DNA of 64,000 bases. Origin: Halomonas maura (lineage in GTDB: Bacteria > Pseudomonadota > Gammaproteobacteria > Pseudomonadales > Halomonadaceae). Shown one piece after another: positions 39,184 through 49,264 of this stretch. The position numbers were made by a program, and so were the translations under genes. The notes under the pieces are model-generated. The model saw only the letters and a list, made by a program, of their open reading frames with translations. It was not told the DNA's origin and did not search any database. The DNA is taken from NCBI RefSeq assembly GCF_030409305.1, contig NZ_JAUFPQ010000012.1:186001-250000 (forward strand). The letters run 5' to 3'. Numbering within the stretch: the stretch's first letter is position 1; each line of letters starts with the position of its first letter.

Positions 39184-39189
39184 TATAAC
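39184..39189 (+). promoter_or_regulatory. Candidate -10 box of petABC
   Basis: TATAAC lies in an AT-rich patch after a T7 run, 78 bases before the petA ATG. No convincing -35 box sits at the right distance, so an activator may be involved or the site may not be used. Confidence 0.3.
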
Positions 39190-39267
39190 ACATTTCGCAA
39201 TCCGTGGTCGCGGGTCATCCGGAACTCGTGATGGAACAGCGGGTAAGCTGATGGGAGAAACCTGAAG

Positions 39268-39867
39268 ATGGCAGATAACGGCGTGAACAAAGGGCGGCGC
39301 CGTTTCCTCGTGGGCGCGACCACCGTGGTAGGTGCGGCGGGCGCTGTCGGGGTAGCGGTCCCCTTTGTGGCTTCCTGGCAGCCCAGTGCCAGGGCAAGGG
39401 CGGCGGGTGCCCCCGTCAAGGCGGACGTGTCCAAGCTCGAGCCCGGGCAGCGCATGACCGTCGAGTGGCGTGGGCGACCCATCTGGATCCTCAATCGCAC
39501 GCCGGAGATGATCGAGCGCACCGAGGCGCTCGGCGCCGACCGGCTGGCCGATCCCGAGTCCAGCGAGCCGCAGCAGCCGAGCTACGCCAACGGCCCCCTG
39601 CGTTCCATCAAGCCCGAGATCGGCGTGATCATCGGCATCTGTACCCATCTTGGCTGCTCGCCGCTGTTCAAGCCGGAGCCCAATGCCGAGGGTGTCGGGG
39701 TCGATGACTGGCCGGGCGGCTTCTTCTGCCCCTGCCATGGCTCACGCTTCGACCTGGCCGGCCGGGTGTTCCGCAATGTGCCCGCCCCGATCAACCTCGA
39801 GGTGCCCCCATACCGCTTCGAAAGCGACGGCGTGATCGTCGTCGGCGAAGACAAGGAGACAGCCTGA
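39268..39867 (+). CDS. petA: Ubiquinol-cytochrome c reductase Rieske iron-sulfur subunit
   Basis: This subunit carries the [2Fe-2S] cluster that takes electrons from ubiquinol in the bc1 complex. The 199-residue product has a Tat-type signal anchor (RRRFLVGATTVVG, about residues 10-22, then a membrane helix). Cluster ligands are Cys125 and His127 (CTHLGC), and Cys154 and His157 (CPCHGS); Cys130 and Cys156 form the structural disulfide. It ends one base inside the petB start. The presence of bc1 indicates a respiratory chain with cytochrome c. Confidence 0.97.
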   Translation: MADNGVNKGRRRFLVGATTVVGAAGAVGVAVPFVASWQPSARARAAGAPVKADVSKLEPGQRMTVEWRGRPIWILNRTPEMIERTEALGADRLADPESSEPQQPSYANGPLRSIKPEIGVIIGICTHLGCSPLFKPEPNAEGVGVDDWPGGFFCPCHGSRFDLAGRVFRNVPAPINLEVPPYRFESDGVIVVGEDKETA

Positions 39868-41126
39868 TGGGCAATCCGAACAAGGCGAAGGCGGAAAGCG
39901 GCGTCATGCGCTGGGTCGATGACCGCTTCCCCGCGACCCAGATGTGGCAGGAGCACCTGTCCAAGTACTACGCCCCGAAGAACTTCAACTTCTGGTACTT
40001 CTTCGGCTCGCTGGCCCTGCTGGTGCTGGTCAACCAGATCCTCACCGGCGTCTGGCTGACCATGAGCTTCAACCCCTCGGCGGAAGGTGCCTTCGCCTCG
40101 GTCGAGTACATCATGCGTGACGTGGAGTGGGGCTGGCTGATCCGCTACATGCACACCACCGGTGCCTCGGCGTTCTTCGTGGTGGTCTACCTGCACATGT
40201 TCCGCGGCCTGCTCTATGGCTCCTACAAGGCGCCCCGCGAGCTGGTATGGATCTTCGGGATGACCATCTACCTGGCCCTGATGGCCGAGGCCTTCATGGG
40301 CTACCTGCTGCCCTGGGGGCAGATGTCCTACTGGGGCGCCCAGGTGATCATCTCGCTGTTCTCCGCCATCCCGGCCATCGGCCCGGACCTGGCCCAGTGG
40401 GTGCGCGGCGACTTCCTGATCTCCGGCATCACCCTGAACCGTTTCTTCGCCCTGCATGTGGTGGCGCTGCCGATCGTGATCCTGGCGCTGGTGGTGCTGC
40501 ACATCATCGCCCTGCACGAGGTCGGTTCCAACAATCCCGACGGCATCGACATCAAGAAGAAGAAGGACGAGGCCGGCAAGCCGCTGGACGGCATTCCCTT
40601 CCATCCCTATTACTCGGTCAAGGACCTGTTCGGCGTCGCCGTCTTCCTGTTCGTGTTCAGCGTGGTGATCTTCTACTTCCCCGAGGGCGGCGGCTACTTC
40701 ATCGAGAAGCCCAACTTCGAGCCGGCCAACCCGCTGAAGACGCCGGATCACATCGCGCCGGTATGGTACTTCACGCCCTTCTACGCGATCCTGCGCGCCA
40801 TCACCTTCTCGCTGTTCGGCCTCGACGCCAAGTTCCTCGGCGTGGTCTGCATGGGCGCGGCGATCGCGGTGCTCTTCGTGCTGCCCTGGCTCGATCGCAG
40901 CCCGGTGCACTCCATGCGCTACAAGGGCTGGATCTCCAGGGTGATGCTGGCGCTGTTCGCCGTGAGCTTCGTCATTCTCGGCGTGCTGGGCGTGCTGCCG
41001 GCCACCGAGGGTCGCACCGTCCTGGCCCAGGTGTGCACCGCCGTCTATTTCGCCTTCTTCCTGCTGATGCCGTTCTACACCCGGCTGGAGAAGACCAAAC
41101 CCGTTCCGGAAAGGGTGACTGGCTAA
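39867..41126 (+). CDS. petB: Ubiquinol-cytochrome c reductase cytochrome b subunit
   Basis: Cytochrome b carries hemes bL and bH and both quinone sites. The 419-residue product has eight or nine membrane helices, with paired heme-ligand histidines in IRYMHTTGASAFFVVVYLHMF and in FALHVVALPIVILALVVLHI. The Qo-site motif is present as PVWYFTPFYAILR, a variant of the usual PEWY region. The full-length form (no split into b6 and subunit IV) is normal for proteobacteria. Its stop overlaps the petC ATG. Confidence 0.97.
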   Translation: MGNPNKAKAESGVMRWVDDRFPATQMWQEHLSKYYAPKNFNFWYFFGSLALLVLVNQILTGVWLTMSFNPSAEGAFASVEYIMRDVEWGWLIRYMHTTGASAFFVVVYLHMFRGLLYGSYKAPRELVWIFGMTIYLALMAEAFMGYLLPWGQMSYWGAQVIISLFSAIPAIGPDLAQWVRGDFLISGITLNRFFALHVVALPIVILALVVLHIIALHEVGSNNPDGIDIKKKKDEAGKPLDGIPFHPYYSVKDLFGVAVFLFVFSVVIFYFPEGGGYFIEKPNFEPANPLKTPDHIAPVWYFTPFYAILRAITFSLFGLDAKFLGVVCMGAAIAVLFVLPWLDRSPVHSMRYKGWISRVMLALFAVSFVILGVLGVLPATEGRTVLAQVCTAVYFAFFLLMPFYTRLEKTKPVPERVTG

Positions 41127-41896
41127 TGAAAAAGCAACTGTTCGCACTGCTCTTCGCGCTGGTGCCGATGGCCGGGTTTGCCGCCGGAGGGGGTGGCGTG
41201 CACCTGCAGGAGATGAACCCGGATCTCCATGACGAGGCGTCGCTGCAGAACGGCATGAAGCTCTTCGTCAACTACTGCATGGGCTGTCATTCCCTCGAGC
41301 ACCAGCGCTTCGCACGGGCCGCCGAAGACCTGGGGATGCCCCAGGACCTGGTCGAGGACAACCTGATCTTCGCCGAGGAGCTCGGCTACAACGATCAGAT
41401 GCACAACGCCATGCGCAGCGAGGATGGCGAGAACTGGTTCGGCGCGGCGCCCCCCGACCTGACCCTCGAGGCCCGCCTGCGCGGCACCGACTGGGTCTAC
41501 TCCTACCTGCTCAGCTTCTACAAGGACCCGTCGCGCCCCACCGGGGTGAACAACAGGGTCTTCCCGCTGGTGGCCATGCCCAACGTGCTGGAGCCGCTGC
41601 AGGGGGTGCAGGAGAAGGTCTGCGCGGCCTCCGACCAGCCGATCGAGGGCGCCGAGCTCGATCCGCTGACCGGCAAGTACCAGTCCTGCGAGACCCTGCA
41701 GGTCACCCAGCCGGGGCAGATGGAGCCGGAGGCGTTCGAGGAGGCGGTCTACGATCTGACCAATTTCCTCGCCTATGTCGGTGAGCCCTCCAAGCTTCAG
41801 GCCCAGGCGCTGGGCCCCAAGGTGCTGATCTTCATCTTCATCTTCGGGGTCATCGCCTACCTGCTCAAGCGCGAGTACTGGCGCGATATTCACTGA
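41126..41896 (+). CDS. petC: Ubiquinol-cytochrome c reductase cytochrome c1 subunit
   Basis: Cytochrome c1 accepts electrons from the Rieske protein. The 256-residue product has a signal peptide (MKKQLFALLFALVPMAGFAA), a single covalent heme site CMGCH at residues 51-55, an axial-ligand Met candidate in FPLVAMPNVLEPL, and a C-terminal membrane anchor (VLIFIFIFGVIAYLL) before REYWRDIH. This closes petABC; a hairpin follows 22 bases later. Confidence 0.96.
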   Translation: MKKQLFALLFALVPMAGFAAGGGGVHLQEMNPDLHDEASLQNGMKLFVNYCMGCHSLEHQRFARAAEDLGMPQDLVEDNLIFAEELGYNDQMHNAMRSEDGENWFGAAPPDLTLEARLRGTDWVYSYLLSFYKDPSRPTGVNNRVFPLVAMPNVLEPLQGVQEKVCAASDQPIEGAELDPLTGKYQSCETLQVTQPGQMEPEAFEEAVYDLTNFLAYVGEPSKLQAQALGPKVLIFIFIFGVIAYLLKREYWRDIH

Positions 41897-41917
41897 TCCG
41901 TCCGCGACGGAGAGTGG

Positions 41918-41948
41918 GGGGCGCATGGTGCGAGCCATGCGCCCCTTA
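41918..41948 (+). terminator. Terminator hairpin after petABC
   Basis: GGGGCGCATGG (41918-41928) pairs perfectly with CCATGCGCCCC (41935-41945) around a six-base loop, followed by only two Ts. The position just after petC supports termination. Confidence 0.6.
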
Positions 41949-42043
41949 TGGTCCTTGCCCGGGTAATGGGCAAGCTTGCGGCGCCCCCGGGAGAGGGTGC
42001 GTCGTGTTATCATCCCGGCACGAATTGATGCGAGGATTGTTTC

Positions 42044-42670
42044 ATGGGTGTAGTGGCCAAGCGGTCGTCGATGATCTTCTACTCCGGAGGCGATGATCAT
42101 TACAGTCATCGGGTGCGTATCGTGCTCGCCGAGAAGGGCGTGGCCGTAGACATCGTCGAGGTCACCGAGGAGCGCCACCCCGAGGAGCTCGCCGATCTCA
42201 ACCCCTACAACAGCGTGCCCACGCTGCTGGATCGCGACCTGGTGCTCTACGAGTCCAAGGTGATGATGGAGTACCTGGACGAGCGGTTCCCGCATCCCCC
42301 GTTGTTGCCGGTGTATCCCGTGGCCCGTGCCCAGAGCCGGCTGTGGATGCATCGCATCGAGCGCGAGTGGTGCCCGCTGGTCGAGCAGATCCAGCAGGGG
42401 CCCAAGAAGGAAGCCGACAAGGCGCGCAAGGAACTCCGCGAGAGCCTGATCGGCATCTCGCCGATCTTCGAGGACATGCCGTTCTTCATGAGCGAGGAGT
42501 TCACCCTGGTCGACTGCTGCCTGGCGCCGATCCTCTGGCGCCTGCCGGTGCTGGGCATCGAGTTGCCGGACAAGCAGGTCAAGCCGCTGATGGGCTACAT
42601 GGAGCGGGTCTTCGATCGCGAGGGCTTCAAGGCCGCGCTGAGCGAGGGCGAGCGCGAGATGCGCCCCTGA
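42044..42670 (+). CDS. sspA: Stringent starvation protein A
   Basis: SspA is a GST-like protein that binds RNA polymerase and modulates sigma-70 promoters during starvation and acid stress. The 208-residue product has an N-terminal thioredoxin-like half ([43 protein letters not shown]) and a helical C-terminal half. The catalytic Ser/Cys of true glutathione transferases is not expected in this family. GAGGA precedes the ATG. It is followed by sspB. Confidence 0.95.
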   Translation: MGVVAKRSSMIFYSGGDDHYSHRVRIVLAEKGVAVDIVEVTEERHPEELADLNPYNSVPTLLDRDLVLYESKVMMEYLDERFPHPPLLPVYPVARAQSRLWMHRIEREWCPLVEQIQQGPKKEADKARKELRESLIGISPIFEDMPFFMSEEFTLVDCCLAPILWRLPVLGIELPDKQVKPLMGYMERVFDREGFKAALSEGEREMRP

Positions 42671-42728
42671 TCATCCCTTAATGCCAAGCCCCGGCCTCGT
42701 CGGGGCGCCAACCCAGGAGGGCCAATCG

Positions 42729-43187
42729 ATGCAGTCGAGCCGTCCCTATATCGCCCGGGCCCTGTACCAGTGGTTGCTGGACAACGAGCTGACGCCCTAC
42801 ATCGTGGTCGACGCCGAGCAGCCGGGCGTCGAGGTGCCGCGGCAGTTCGTGCAGAACGGCCAGATCGTGCTCAACCTCGGCGTGACCGCGGTACGCGACC
42901 TGTCCCTGGAGAACGAGGCCATCGTCTTCTCCGCGCGTTTCGGCGGTCAGCCGATGCAGGTGATGGTGCCCATGGAGGCGCTGATCGCGATCTATGCCCG
43001 CGAGAACGGTGTGGGCATGGTCTTCGGCCACGAGCCGGTCATGCCGGCTACGGCCGAGCCCGACGAACCCGAGGCGGAGACCGGTCCGGCGCTGTCCGGC
43101 GTCGAGGGGCCCGGCGGTGATGCCGAGGAGGACGAGCGCAGCGAGCCCGCCAGGAAGGGGCGTCCTTCGCTGCGCGTCGTCAAGTGA
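42729..43187 (+). CDS. sspB: ClpXP adaptor protein SspB
   Basis: SspB delivers ssrA-tagged proteins to ClpXP. The 152-residue product has the N-terminal SspB fold (SRPYIARALYQWLLDNELTPYI, VLNLGVTAVRDLSLENEAIVFSARFGG). Then come a long acidic flexible linker (about residues 100-140) and a C-terminal RPSLRVVK, the short tail that docks on the ClpX zinc domain. AGGAGG precedes the ATG; an upstream in-frame ATG at 42681 lacks one. Confidence 0.95.
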   Translation: MQSSRPYIARALYQWLLDNELTPYIVVDAEQPGVEVPRQFVQNGQIVLNLGVTAVRDLSLENEAIVFSARFGGQPMQVMVPMEALIAIYARENGVGMVFGHEPVMPATAEPDEPEAETGPALSGVEGPGGDAEEDERSEPARKGRPSLRVVK

Positions 43188-43236
43188 CCCTCGAGGCCGG
43201 GCCCCTGCGGCGACCGGTCTTGCACGTCGTACCAAC

Positions 43237-43272
43237 GCAAACGGCAGGCCATCCGGCCTGCCGTTTGCTTTT
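43237..43272. terminator. Terminator between sspB and dolP
   Basis: GCAAACGGCAGGCC (43237-43250) and GGCCTGCCGTTTGC (43255-43268) form a perfect 14-bp stem with loop ATCC, followed by TTTT on the plus strand. It separates the convergent sspB and dolP genes and may serve both directions. Confidence 0.85.
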
Positions 43273-43299
43273 GAGTCGGCGAGTGCGCTCGCGCCGGGG

Positions 43300-43878
43300 T
43301 CAGTCCAGGTAGTCGAAGACCTTGACGATGCGCTGCATGCCGCCGGCGTTGGACACCGCCGAGACGATGCGGTCGGCCTCTGCGCGGCTGACGATCCCCA
43401 TCAGGTAGACGCTGGCGTTCTCCGTCACGATGTACAGCCGGCTGGCGTCGATGGCCTCGTTGGTGGCCAGCGCGGTACGCACCTTGGTGGTGATCCAGGT
43501 GTCGCTGAGCCGCTGGCTGGCGGGCAGGTTGGCGGCGACGGTCAGCTCATTGTGGACCCGGCGCACGTTGCGCACCTGGCCCGCCACCTGTTCGGCCATG
43601 TTCTTGAGCTCCTGGCTAGGCACCTGGCCGGTCAGCAGCACCACGCCATTGTAGCTGTCGATGTTGATGCGGGCATCGCTCAGCCGGGCATCGGTGCGGC
43701 CCAGATTATGACCGATCTTGGTCTCGATGCTCTGATCCTCGACCTTGGTGCCCAGGGTGCGCTTGCCGTAGTTCTCCTGGATGGTACCGGGCGTGGTGGC
43801 CGCGGTCATGGTGGTGCAGCCGGAGAGGGCCAGCATCAGGCCGAGGGACAGGGTAAACAGCAAAGACTTGTAGGACAT
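43300..43878 (-). CDS. dolP: Outer-membrane BON-domain lipoprotein DolP (YraP)
   Basis: DolP is an outer-membrane lipoprotein that binds anionic phospholipid and supports BamA and division-site amidase control. The 192-residue product has a lipobox ending in Cys21 (LALSGC) and two BON domains, about residues 47-110 and 120-190, each with the GXXXLXG-like strand (GVVLLTGQVPS, and ASVYLMGIVSRAEADRIV). The gene lies four bases after diaA. Confidence 0.93.
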   Translation of the reverse strand: MSYKSLLFTLSLGLMLALSGCTTMTAATTPGTIQENYGKRTLGTKVEDQSIETKIGHNLGRTDARLSDARINIDSYNGVVLLTGQVPSQELKNMAEQVAGQVRNVRRVHNELTVAANLPASQRLSDTWITTKVRTALATNEAIDASRLYIVTENASVYLMGIVSRAEADRIVSAVSNAGGMQRIVKVFDYLD

Positions 43879-43882
43879 GAAA

Positions 43883-44500
<618 letters not shown>

Positions 44501-44869
44501 TCAGAACGCTTCGAAGGCGCCCGCCACCCATTCGAACTCGAGGCGGGGCGGCGTGCCGGTGACGGCCAGCACATCGAAGCGGCAGGCACATGATAGCCGG
44601 TTGCGCTGGAGATAAAAACGCGCCGCCTGGATCAGGCGGCGCTGCTTGGTCGTCGTGATGGTCTCGAGGGGATGGCCATGGCGGCTGTCGGCGCGGTGGC
44701 GCACCTCGACGAAGACCAGGGTCTCGCCATCGCGCATCACCAGGTCGAGCTCGCCGCCGTGGGCATGCTGGTTGCTGGCCTCGAGGGTCAGGCCGCGGGC
44801 CGCCAGCCAGTCGGCGGCGAGCCGCTCGATCCGCGCGCCGCGGGCGCGGGCGTCAGCGGGCCCGCTCAT
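44501..44869 (-). CDS. yraN: UPF0102 family endonuclease-like protein YraN
   Basis: YraN belongs to the UPF0102 family with a Holliday-junction-resolvase-like nuclease fold; its function is not established. The 122-residue product shows the family motif GELDLVMRDGETLVFVEVRHR, whose Glu-Asp-Glu-x-Lys-like residues form the putative metal site. The ATG at 44869 lies 17 bases inside the lpoA end, so the genes overlap out of frame and translation may be coupled. Confidence 0.9.
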   Translation of the reverse strand: MSGPADARARGARIERLAADWLAARGLTLEASNQHAHGGELDLVMRDGETLVFVEVRHRADSRHGHPLETITTTKQRRLIQAARFYLQRNRLSCACRFDVLAVTGTPPRLEFEWVAGAFEAF

Positions 44870-46616
44870 GGTCCAGCAGCCGCGAGCCGAGGACCGGCTG
44901 GGGGACGCCATCGACGAAGCGCGCCCAGGGCAGGCTGCGGTGGATGCGGCCGTCGTCCCCGGCGCTCAGCGTCCCGGTGGCGCCGAACAGCTCGCTGCCC
45001 GGGATGGCCTGGAACTGGGGCAGGCGCCGGGCCAGTTCGTAGGCGTCCACGCCCATGGCCATCAGCCGGAACATCGTCGGATCCGATTCCTCGCGCAGCT
45101 GGCGAAAGCTCGCCAGGAAGGGCAGGGCGTCCTCACCGCCGACGGCGGCGTCCGGGATCTGCCAGGGAATGTCGACGAACATCACGCCATTGAGGTCCTG
45201 GTCCAGGCGCGGCTGCGGGCGTCCCTCGAAGAGGTGGGACGTGGCATACACCGGCAGGCCCTGCTCATAGGCGTAGTAGTCGATGGTCGGCGGCACCTGG
45301 CGGGCGTAATCGGGCAGCGCGAGCAGGAACAGCAGGTCGGCCCGGTTCGTGCCCAGGGCGCGGCGCGTGCTCTCGGTGGCCGGCATGCCGGGGTTGTAGC
45401 GCACGGCGTTGGCGATGTCGCCGTCGCGGTCCTGCCAGGCCGTCGCGAAGGCCTCGCCGACCCGCCGGCCCCAGGCGTTGTCCGGCACCAGCAGCGAGGC
45501 CGTGCGGTGGCCGTCGAGACGGGCGCGGGCGGCGACCTGGCGGGCCTCGTCCTCGGCGGAGAGGCCGTACTGGAAGAGCCCTTCGGCGCCGTTGCGCTCG
45601 GCCTCGCCGTAGTTGAGCGCGAGCGTCGGCATCGGCACCCGGTCGCGGCGCTCGAGGGCGCTGACGGCTGCCTTGTCCAGCGGCCCCACTACGACCTGGG
45701 CCCCGCGGTTGCGGGCCTCGCGGTAGAGCGCCTCGAGGTCGCCCCGGGCGGAGTCGAAGAACGTCAGTTGGGTGCCGCTGGCGCCGCTGTTCACGGCATT
45801 CAGGTGGTGGGCGCGCAGGCCTTCCTCGATGGCGTCGGCGACGCCGGCCAGGGGGCCGGACTCGGGCAGGAAGACCGCGATATGGCGGACGTCCTGTCCG
45901 CGCAGCTCGCGCAGGGCGAGGATATCGGTGGGCAGGCGGCGGGCGGCCGGGTGCTCCGGGTAGCGGCCCCGCCAGTTGTCGAGGCGGGTGAAGAGGCGCT
46001 CGATGTCGCCGCTGCCGCTGCGTACCAGGTCGGCCAGGGCCAGCCAGGCGAGGGTCGCCTCATCGGCGCCGTCGCGCAGCTCGTCGACCCTGGCGGGGGA
46101 GAGCCGCGAGAGCTGCTCCCAGATCGGGTCGTTGAGGTCCCGGCGGTCGGTGTCCGCCTGCAGGCGCATCAGCACCCGCGCCGCGGCCTGGGGTTCGTCG
46201 ACCCGGCCGAGGGCGCGGCCCTGGCGCTCGCGCAGCTGGTTGGCCGCCTCGCGGGGCAGCTCGGCCTCGTCGAGCAACTGGGCGGCCTGGATCACCGCCC
46301 AGGGATCATCCTCGGTCTCACCGAGGTCGGAGAGCAGCAGCGCCCAGCGGCGACGGGCCTCGGCCGGCAGGCGTGCGTCGTCGATGTCCTTGGCGACCTC
46401 CAGCGCCTGGGGGCGGCGTCCCTGGCGTGCTAGGATGTCCGCCGCCTCGAGACGGGACAGCGCGGCCTGCTCGGGCGCCTGCTGCTCGGCCTGCCGGAGC
46501 AGCCGGTCCGGGTCGCCGGCGGGCGGGCGCTGGGTGATGCCGGGCTGCAGGCTGCAGCCGGCGATAAGCAGCGCCAGGAGCGCGGCGGCCAGGGGGCCGC
46601 GAGACGAGATCTTCAT
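44853..46616 (-). CDS. lpoA: Penicillin-binding protein activator LpoA
   Basis: LpoA is an outer-membrane lipoprotein that activates PBP1a. The 587-residue protein has a lipobox with Cys21 (LLALLIAGCSL), a helical TPR-like N-domain (about residues 35-260) with LRQAEQQAPEQAAL. The C-domain, from about 265, resembles type I periplasmic-binding proteins (DVRHIAVFLPESGPLAGVADAIEEG, SLLVPDNAWGRRVGEAFATAW). AAGGAAGG precedes the ATG at 46616. It runs divergently from rsmI. Confidence 0.94.
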   Translation of the reverse strand: MKISSRGPLAAALLALLIAGCSLQPGITQRPPAGDPDRLLRQAEQQAPEQAALSRLEAADILARQGRRPQALEVAKDIDDARLPAEARRRWALLLSDLGETEDDPWAVIQAAQLLDEAELPREAANQLRERQGRALGRVDEPQAAARVLMRLQADTDRRDLNDPIWEQLSRLSPARVDELRDGADEATLAWLALADLVRSGSGDIERLFTRLDNWRGRYPEHPAARRLPTDILALRELRGQDVRHIAVFLPESGPLAGVADAIEEGLRAHHLNAVNSGASGTQLTFFDSARGDLEALYREARNRGAQVVVGPLDKAAVSALERRDRVPMPTLALNYGEAERNGAEGLFQYGLSAEDEARQVAARARLDGHRTASLLVPDNAWGRRVGEAFATAWQDRDGDIANAVRYNPGMPATESTRRALGTNRADLLFLLALPDYARQVPPTIDYYAYEQGLPVYATSHLFEGRPQPRLDQDLNGVMFVDIPWQIPDAAVGGEDALPFLASFRQLREESDPTMFRLMAMGVDAYELARRLPQFQAIPGSELFGATGTLSAGDDGRIHRSLPWARFVDGVPQPVLGSRLLDHERAR

Positions 46617-46663
46617 GAATCCTTCCTTGTCCTCATGTCCGGAATGCATCCCAGGGAGCCGAA

Positions 46664-47521
46664 ATGTCAGACGCCGATGAAGGGGTATTGTACGTGGTCG
46701 CCACGCCGATTGGGAATCTGGATGACCTGAGCCCCCGGGCCGCCCGGGTGCTCGGCGAGGTTGCCTTGGTGGCCGCCGAGGACACCCGCCATACGGCCCG
46801 CCTGCTGCGCCACCTGGGCATCGCGCCGGCCATGCTCTCGCTGCATGAGCACAACGAGGCCGCCCGGGTCGACCAGCTCGATGCCCGGCTGGTCGCCGGC
46901 GAATCGGTCGCCCTGGTCAGCGACGCCGGCACCCCGTTGATCAGCGACCCCGGCTTCGTGCTGGTGCGCGAGTTGCGCGCCCGGGGGCGGCGGGTCGTGC
47001 CGGTGCCCGGCGCCTGTGCCCTGGTGGCGGCGCTGTCCGCGGCCGGGTTGCCCACCGACCGCTTCCTGTTCAGCGGCTTCCTGCCCGCCAAGGGCGGCGC
47101 GCGCCGGGCGCGCCTCGAGGCCCTGGCCGAGCGCGACGAGACCCTGGTGTTCTACGAGTCCCCGCACCGCATCCGCGACACCCTGGCCGACCTGGCGGCC
47201 ACCCTCGGGGGGCGTCGGGTGGTGCTGGCCCGGGAGCTGACCAAGACCTTCGAGACCTTCCTGGACGGCAGCGCCGAGGCGCTGCTGGCGCGTCTGGCCG
47301 AGGACCCGGACCAGGCCCGCGGCGAGTTCGTGGTCATGGTGGCCGGGGCCGCGCCGCGGCAGGCCGGCGAGGCCGCGGCCATCGAGGCCGAGGCGCTGCT
47401 CGCGGCCCTGTTGGCCGAGGGGGTCGGCGTCAAGCAGGCCGCCGCCGTGGCGGCCCGCACCCTGGGGGGCGCCAAGAAGACCTGGTACGCCAGGGCCCAG
47501 GCGCTCAAGGACGGGGATTGA
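46664..47521 (+). CDS. rsmI: 16S rRNA 2'-O-ribose C1402 methyltransferase RsmI
   Basis: RsmI methylates the 2'-hydroxyl of C1402 in 16S rRNA; RsmH, encoded nearby, adds the base methyl to the same nucleotide. The 285-residue SAM-dependent enzyme shows LYVVATPIGNLDDLSPRA, AEDTRHTARLL, VSDAGTPLISDPG and FYESPHRI. GGGAG precedes the ATG. Its stop codon overlaps the -35 box of the rnpB promoter. Confidence 0.96.
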   Translation: MSDADEGVLYVVATPIGNLDDLSPRAARVLGEVALVAAEDTRHTARLLRHLGIAPAMLSLHEHNEAARVDQLDARLVAGESVALVSDAGTPLISDPGFVLVRELRARGRRVVPVPGACALVAALSAAGLPTDRFLFSGFLPAKGGARRARLEALAERDETLVFYESPHRIRDTLADLAATLGGRRVVLARELTKTFETFLDGSAEALLARLAEDPDQARGEFVVMVAGAAPRQAGEAAAIEAEALLAALLAEGVGVKQAAAVAARTLGGAKKTWYARAQALKDGD

Positions 47522-47546
47522 GAGGGGGTCGAGGCGCTGGTATGCT
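47518..47546 (+). promoter_or_regulatory. Promoter of rnpB
   Basis: TTGAGA (47518-47523) and TATGCT (47541-47546) are separated by 17 bases, and the predicted transcript start near 47554 coincides with the expected 5' end of the RNase P RNA. The -35 box overlaps the rsmI stop codon. Confidence 0.7.
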
Positions 47547-47553
47547 TGCCGCG

Positions 47554-47919
<366 letters not shown>

Positions 47920-47972
47920 TCTTCTTCATTCGCCGTCGCGCACGGTTCCTGCCAGCCGCCAACGAGAAGTGC

Positions 47973-48929
47973 ATGTCGTCATCCGCTCCCGAACACCCCG
48001 TCCGCGGTTTTCGCCATGCCAGCGTGCTGCTCGACGGCGCCGTCGACGCCCTGGTCCATGATCCGGCCGGTGCCTACCTCGATGGCACCTTCGGCCGCGG
48101 TGGCCACTCCCGGGCGATCCTCGAGCGCCTGGCGCCCGAGGGGCGCCTGCTGGCCATCGATCGCGATCCCCAGGCCATCGCCGAGGCGGCGGCCATCGTT
48201 GATCCCCGCTTCGCCATCGAGCGGGGCGATTTCGCTCGCCTGGGGGACTTCGCCCGCGATCACGACCTCCACGGCCGGCTCGCCGGGGTGCTGCTCGATG
48301 TCGGGGTGTCCTCGCCCCAGCTGGATGATCCGGCGCGCGGGTTCAGCTTCCTGCGCGACGGCCCGCTCGACATGCGCATGGACCCGACCCGGGGCGAGAG
48401 CGCCGCGGGCTGGCTCGCCCGGGCCGGCGAGGGCGAGATCGCCCGGGTCTTCAAGGCCTACGGCGAGGAACGCTTCGCCCGTCGGCTGGCGCGAGCCATC
48501 GTCGCGCGCCGTGGCGAGCGGCCCTTCACCCGCACCGCGGACCTCGCCGAGGTGATCAAGGCCGCCCATCCCGCCTGGGAGAAGGGCAAGCACCCGGCGA
48601 CCCGCGCCTTCCAGGCGCTGCGCATCCAGGTCAACGGCGAGCTGGAGCAGCTCGACGCCGCCCTGGCGGCGGCCCTGGAGGCCCTGGCGCCGGGCGGACA
48701 CCTGGTGGTGATCAGCTTCCATTCCCTGGAGGATCGTCGCGTCAAGCGCTTCATCCGCGACCACGTGCGCGGCGATACCCACGTGCCGCGTGGCGTGCCG
48801 CTGCGCGACGACCAGATCCAGCGCCGCCTCGAGGCCCTGGGCAAGGCGCGCCGGCCCGGCGCGGCTGAGGTCGAGGCCAACCCTCGCGCGCGCAGCGCGG
48901 TGATGCGCGCGGCGCGCAAACGCTACTGA
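47973..48929 (+). CDS. rsmH: 16S rRNA m4C1402 methyltransferase RsmH
   Basis: RsmH (MraW) methylates N4 of C1402 in 16S rRNA. The 318-residue product begins with the short [20 protein letters not shown] lead, then SAM-binding [45 protein letters not shown] and, near the end, [15 protein letters not shown]. It is the first gene of the dcw cluster here and starts only 53 bases after rnpB; the mraZ gene that usually precedes it is missing. Confidence 0.96.
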   Translation: MSSSAPEHPVRGFRHASVLLDGAVDALVHDPAGAYLDGTFGRGGHSRAILERLAPEGRLLAIDRDPQAIAEAAAIVDPRFAIERGDFARLGDFARDHDLHGRLAGVLLDVGVSSPQLDDPARGFSFLRDGPLDMRMDPTRGESAAGWLARAGEGEIARVFKAYGEERFARRLARAIVARRGERPFTRTADLAEVIKAAHPAWEKGKHPATRAFQALRIQVNGELEQLDAALAAALEALAPGGHLVVISFHSLEDRRVKRFIRDHVRGDTHVPRGVPLRDDQIQRRLEALGKARRPGAAEVEANPRARSAVMRAARKRY

Positions 48930-48937
48930 GGCTCGCC

Positions 48938-49264
48938 ATGGCTCAGGGACGAAATGCCCCCAGCTCCGCCTTCGACTGGCCGGTGCGCCTGTTCCCCAGC
49001 CTGTCGCTGATCGGCAACGGCGTGCTGCTGGCGCTGTGCCTGGGCTCGGCGCTGGCGGTGATTGCCACCAGCCATCTCACCCGCGACCAGTATGCTCGCC
49101 TGCAGCAACTCGAGCGCGAGCACCAGCAACTGCAGACCGAATGGGGCCAGCTGCTGCTCGAGGAGGGGGCCTGGTCATCCCCGGCCCGCATCGAGCGCCT
49201 GGCCACCCAGCGCCTGGAGATGCGCTTGCCGGAAATCGACGAAGTGGAGGTGATCCGGCCATGA
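48938..49264 (+). CDS. ftsL: Cell division protein FtsL
   Basis: FtsL is a small bitopic divisome protein that forms a complex with FtsB and FtsQ and activates FtsWI. The 108-residue product has a cytoplasmic head, one membrane helix (about residues 22-45, LSLIGNGVLLALCLGSALAVIA) and a leucine-zipper-like coiled coil (about 50-80, ARLQQLEREHQQLQTEWGQ). It ends with the typical RIERLATQRLEMRLPE segment. Its stop overlaps the ftsI start. Confidence 0.92.
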   Translation: MAQGRNAPSSAFDWPVRLFPSLSLIGNGVLLALCLGSALAVIATSHLTRDQYARLQQLEREHQQLQTEWGQLLLEEGAWSSPARIERLATQRLEMRLPEIDEVEVIRP